A DNA stretch of 64,000 bases. Source: an uncultured Gammaproteobacteria bacterium. Its GTDB lineage: Bacteria; Pseudomonadota; Gammaproteobacteria; JAADHQ01. The DNA lies in contig CAMYJO010000007.1 of NCBI GenBank assembly GCA_947258755.1, positions 1-64,000 on the forward strand, read 5' to 3'. The translations under genes were made by a program, and so were the position numbers. Numbering within the stretch: position 1 is the stretch's first letter; every line of letters begins with the position of its first letter. Under the pieces are notes generated by a model that was not told where the DNA came from, made no database searches, and worked only from the letters and a program-made list of their open reading frames with translations. Below are positions 60,901 through 64,000 of the stretch, piece by piece.

Positions 60901-61297
60901 CCTTGATCCATTTTTTAAGTAATGGACCATCTTCCTTGATTTCTCGATAAGGGATCAGCTCCTTCCTGAGTTGGTCGTCATACTCAAATGGATAATCGTC
61001 TGCATATTTTTCAACAAAGAAGTCAAACGGATTGATTACAGTCATCTCGGCAACTAGGTCAACTTCCATGCTCAGAGTTCTTGCCTTTTCCTGAAAGACA
61101 AGACGTGCAAGATAATTACCAAAGGGATCTTGTTGCCAGTTAATAAAATGCTTGCTGGGCTCAACTTTTAAAGAATAGGAATGAATCGGTGTCCTGGTAT
61201 GCGGTGCTGGACGTAACCTCAAGATATGCGGCGCCAGATTAACCAGTCGATCAAACTTGTATTCCGTCTTATGATTAATTGCTACTCGTATTGCCAT
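57986..61297 (-). CDS. Large transglutaminase-like protein with DUF2126-type C-terminal region
   Basis: 1103 aa; [111 protein letters not shown]. Confidence 0.95.
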   Translation of the reverse strand: [1103 protein letters not shown]

Positions 61298-61955
61298 GCT
61301 ATGCCTTTAAACAGAATCTGGGTAAAATTTCAATATAGAGCCGATTTATTATAATTATGACCTTCCTGGAAGCTACTAAACTAACAATATATTCACGGGT
61401 AAATATAATTATATCTGCACAAAATATACCATGAATATCTTTCATCTTTCTAACAATGACTTGCATCCCTCGCCCAAGCGTTAAGCGAATTTAAATTGCC
61501 CTTGAAAAGTGCGCCGGAGACTCAACAAGTACTATTTGGGTGCAAGCGAGTTGACAGCCGGGCCAAGGGGCATTTGGGAGATATTATATCGTATTTTGAC
61601 CGGTAGAAGTTTTTCACAATATACCGATTAATAGGCTAGATGGTTACTATATTCTGTGTTTGCCTATTGCTGAATATTACCTATTATCGATATAAAGATG
61701 GCCGTTGAAACTAGTCTGCTACAAAATATAGCAAACGCATTTGCACGAATACTTATTACATAACCAATTATATCAGATTATGTATTAGAGAAATACCTTG
61801 CACCTATTATAATTTTTCCTCTAAAGTACGACTTGAACCACATGCTTTACTCCTTCGCCCAAGGGAGGGACATGAACTGCTTCCTATTATGAAATAGGCG
61901 ACAGTCAATGGGATCTTTTACTCACTTTTTTTACATTCTTCTAAAGGATTATCAT

Positions 61956-62753
61956 ATGTGGTTACATACGAGCTGTGATTTGACGTTCGATATTACTATA
62001 CCGACACCCTTCATTCTAATGCTGAGACCTCGTAGTGGCGCGCAGCAGTGGATAGCACGCGAGGAATACATGCTCGAGCCTAGTGTACCTGTGTTTGAAT
62101 TCACAGATAACTACGGCAATCTCTGTCAGCGACTGGTCGCTCCGCCTGGAATCTTCTCGGTTCACACTGCTGCTGACGTAATGACTACGGATTACGTTGA
62201 TCAGGCTCAGGGAGCGCCATTTGTCGAGGTCCAGAATTTGCCCGACAGCGTACTCAGTTACCTGTTACCTAGCCGATACTGCGAGTCGGATCATTTTTGT
62301 GATATGGCAACCTCGATTACAGCAGGCCAGCTGCCGGGTTACGATCAGGTTAAGGCCATAGATTCCTGGTTGCGAAGTACGATACGTTATGAATCTGGCA
62401 GCAGTGACATCCCGGTATCAGCAGTAGAGGTTAATGCCAGACAATCGGGTGTCTGCCGAGATCTTTCACACCTCGGAATTGCATTGTGTCGTAGTCTTAG
62501 TATTCCGGCGCGATTAGTGGTGGGTTATCTCTACGGACTCGAACCTATGGATCTGCACGCTTGGTTTGAGGCATACATTGCTGGACGCTGGTATACTTTT
62601 GATGCGACGCAGGCCGAACTCAAGGGCGGGTATGTGGCAATTGGTTATGGTCGTGATGCCGCTGATGTTGCTGTCTACAATCAGTTTGGCCCCCCGGTGT
62701 ACCCCATTGGGCAGAACATTCTCGTGCAATTCATTGAAAAGCAAAATACCTGA
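61956..62753 (+). CDS. Transglutaminase-like protein
   Basis: [61 protein letters not shown] 61956 preceded by AAAGGA. Confidence 0.92.
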   Translation: MWLHTSCDLTFDITIPTPFILMLRPRSGAQQWIAREEYMLEPSVPVFEFTDNYGNLCQRLVAPPGIFSVHTAADVMTTDYVDQAQGAPFVEVQNLPDSVLSYLLPSRYCESDHFCDMATSITAGQLPGYDQVKAIDSWLRSTIRYESGSSDIPVSAVEVNARQSGVCRDLSHLGIALCRSLSIPARLVVGYLYGLEPMDLHAWFEAYIAGRWYTFDATQAELKGGYVAIGYGRDAADVAVYNQFGPPVYPIGQNILVQFIEKQNT

Positions 62754-62852
62754 CCGCTGACAAAACGAAAATCGCTCTAGTATCTTATTGTCATTTACTG
62801 GAATTGGTAAGCGTCTTATTTAATACCAGATACAGAATATATTTACGATTAA

Positions 62853-64000
62853 CTATGCAACACCGCGCAAGTTCACCGGCAGTTTCGGGCGCTCTACACG
62901 CTTACTTGACTTTAGAAGCAGCGAAGTAAATTTCATTTCGGCCGGTTGTTTAATCCCCATCAGCTGCAAAATAGTAGGCGCAACGTTAGCCAGACCGCCT
63001 TGACATGATAATTTCCAGTTTTCCCGGTCCATCACCATACACGGTACCGGATAGGTAGTATGTTGTGTTTGAGGTTCACCCGTTAGCGGATCTACCATTT
63101 CCTCACAGTTACCATGGTCTGCACTAAGCAATACCGAATAACCCGCTGTCTCTGCTGCTTCGAGGACGCGCCCTACCTCCTTATCCAGGGTTTTCACTGC
63201 ACTTAAAACTGCATGCCGCTTGGCGGTATGACCTACCATGTCTCCATTAGCGAAATTAACTACCATAAAAGCATAACGTCCATTGCTGATGGCCTTAATC
63301 ACAGCATCTGCAATTTCGCGCGCGCTCATTTCAGGCATTTGATCATAGGTAGCCACCTTCGGTGACGGGATCATTAATTGACTTTCACCACTATAGGGCT
63401 GACCCCGACCACCATTAAAGAAATAGGTCACATGGGCATATTTTTCTGTTTCGGCACAATGAAACTGTGCCAGACCGAGGTTGCTGATAACTTCACCAAG
63501 GGTTGTCTCAGGACGATCTGAGTCAAACAGATAGGGCAAATTATCCTGTCTGTTATATGGCATCATGCAAGTTACATCTGCCAGACACGAATCACCACGA
63601 TCAAAGCCGATAAAATCCTTCTTACCCAAGGCGGCTATTATCTGGCGTGGGCGATCCTTGCGGAAATTAAAACATAGAAGCTGGTCGTCTTGTTCAATGG
63701 GCTGAAAGGGTGGCAGTAATATAGGACGAATAAATTCATCCGTATCTCCAGCAGCATAAGCTGCTTTGATTGCCGTTTCGGCAGAGAGCGCTGATTGGCC
63801 TTTACCCAATACCAGGGCACGCCAGGCCAGTTCGGTTCTGTCCCAACGATTATCTCGATCCATGGCGTAATAACGACCCGTGATACTGGCAATCGCACAA
63901 CCTGCTGCTGATAGTCGTGGCTCCATTTCAGCGAGAAACGTCAACGCTTTCTGTGGTGCTGTATCACGACCATCTGTAATCATGTGCAGTAGCGATTTAA
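62853..64000 (-). CDS. gpmI: 2,3-bisphosphoglycerate-independent phosphoglycerate mutase, C-terminal part (truncated by window end)
   Basis: ITDGRDTAPQKAL, SITGRYYAMDRDNRWDRTELAW, SADHGNCEEMVDPLTGEPQTQHTTYPVP; frame stays open through 64000 (KSLLHMITDGRD). Confidence 0.95.
   Translation of the reverse strand, partial: KSLLHMITDGRDTAPQKALTFLAEMEPRLSAAGCAIASITGRYYAMDRDNRWDRTELAWRALVLGKGQSALSAETAIKAAYAAGDTDEFIRPILLPPFQPIEQDDQLLCFNFRKDRPRQIIAALGKKDFIGFDRGDSCLADVTCMMPYNRQDNLPYLFDSDRPETTLGEVISNLGLAQFHCAETEKYAHVTYFFNGGRGQPYSGESQLMIPSPKVATYDQMPEMSAREIADAVIKAISNGRYAFMVVNFANGDMVGHTAKRHAVLSAVKTLDKEVGRVLEAAETAGYSVLLSADHGNCEEMVDPLTGEPQTQHTTYPVPCMVMDRENWKLSCQGGLANVAPTILQLMGIKQPAEMKFTSLLLKSSKRVERPKLPVNLRGVA

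Overview
Bacterial chromosomal window, probably from a carboxysome-bearing autotrophic proteobacterium (inferred from gene content; taxonomy not computed). From left to right it holds: (1) a minus-strand alpha-carboxysome locus, csoS1D > Nudix > cbbL > cbbS > csoS2 (csoS2 is cut by the window start); (2) two SulP-family anion transporters with an unusual long insert, next to a universal-stress-like gene, a histidine kinase and an NtrC-type regulator, with a readable sigma-54 promoter and upstream palindrome between the divergent units; (3) ergothioneine genes egtB/egtD, a GGDEF protein and an RND/MMPL exporter; (4) a decayed ~1.3 kb interval (about 25.8-27.1 kb) with a frameshifted PEP-CTERM remnant, a small ribbon-helix-helix-like gene with a 22-bp palindrome, a small membrane ORF, flanking imperfect inverted repeats, and a truncated duplicate of the hydrolase gene at 20.5 kb; (5) ppdK, an ArsB/NhaD permease, CBS proteins and UbiA, then an nqr locus lacking nqrA-C and the 5' part of nqrD, abutting a truncated ferritin-like gene; (6) gltD, an H-type lectin domain protein, a 1156-aa protein that may be a PPi-type PEP carboxykinase, glycogen phosphorylase and gltB; (7) a large circularly permuted ATP-grasp / alpha-E / transglutaminase-like cluster surrounding an HPPD-like VOC protein with an unassigned N-terminal region and a tightly linked small ORF; (8) the 3' part of gpmI. 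The strongest candidates for something undescribed are item 7, the sigma-54/SulP circuit in item 2, and the small palindrome-controlled cassette in item 4. All calls come from reading sequence and motifs by eye; no searches were run.
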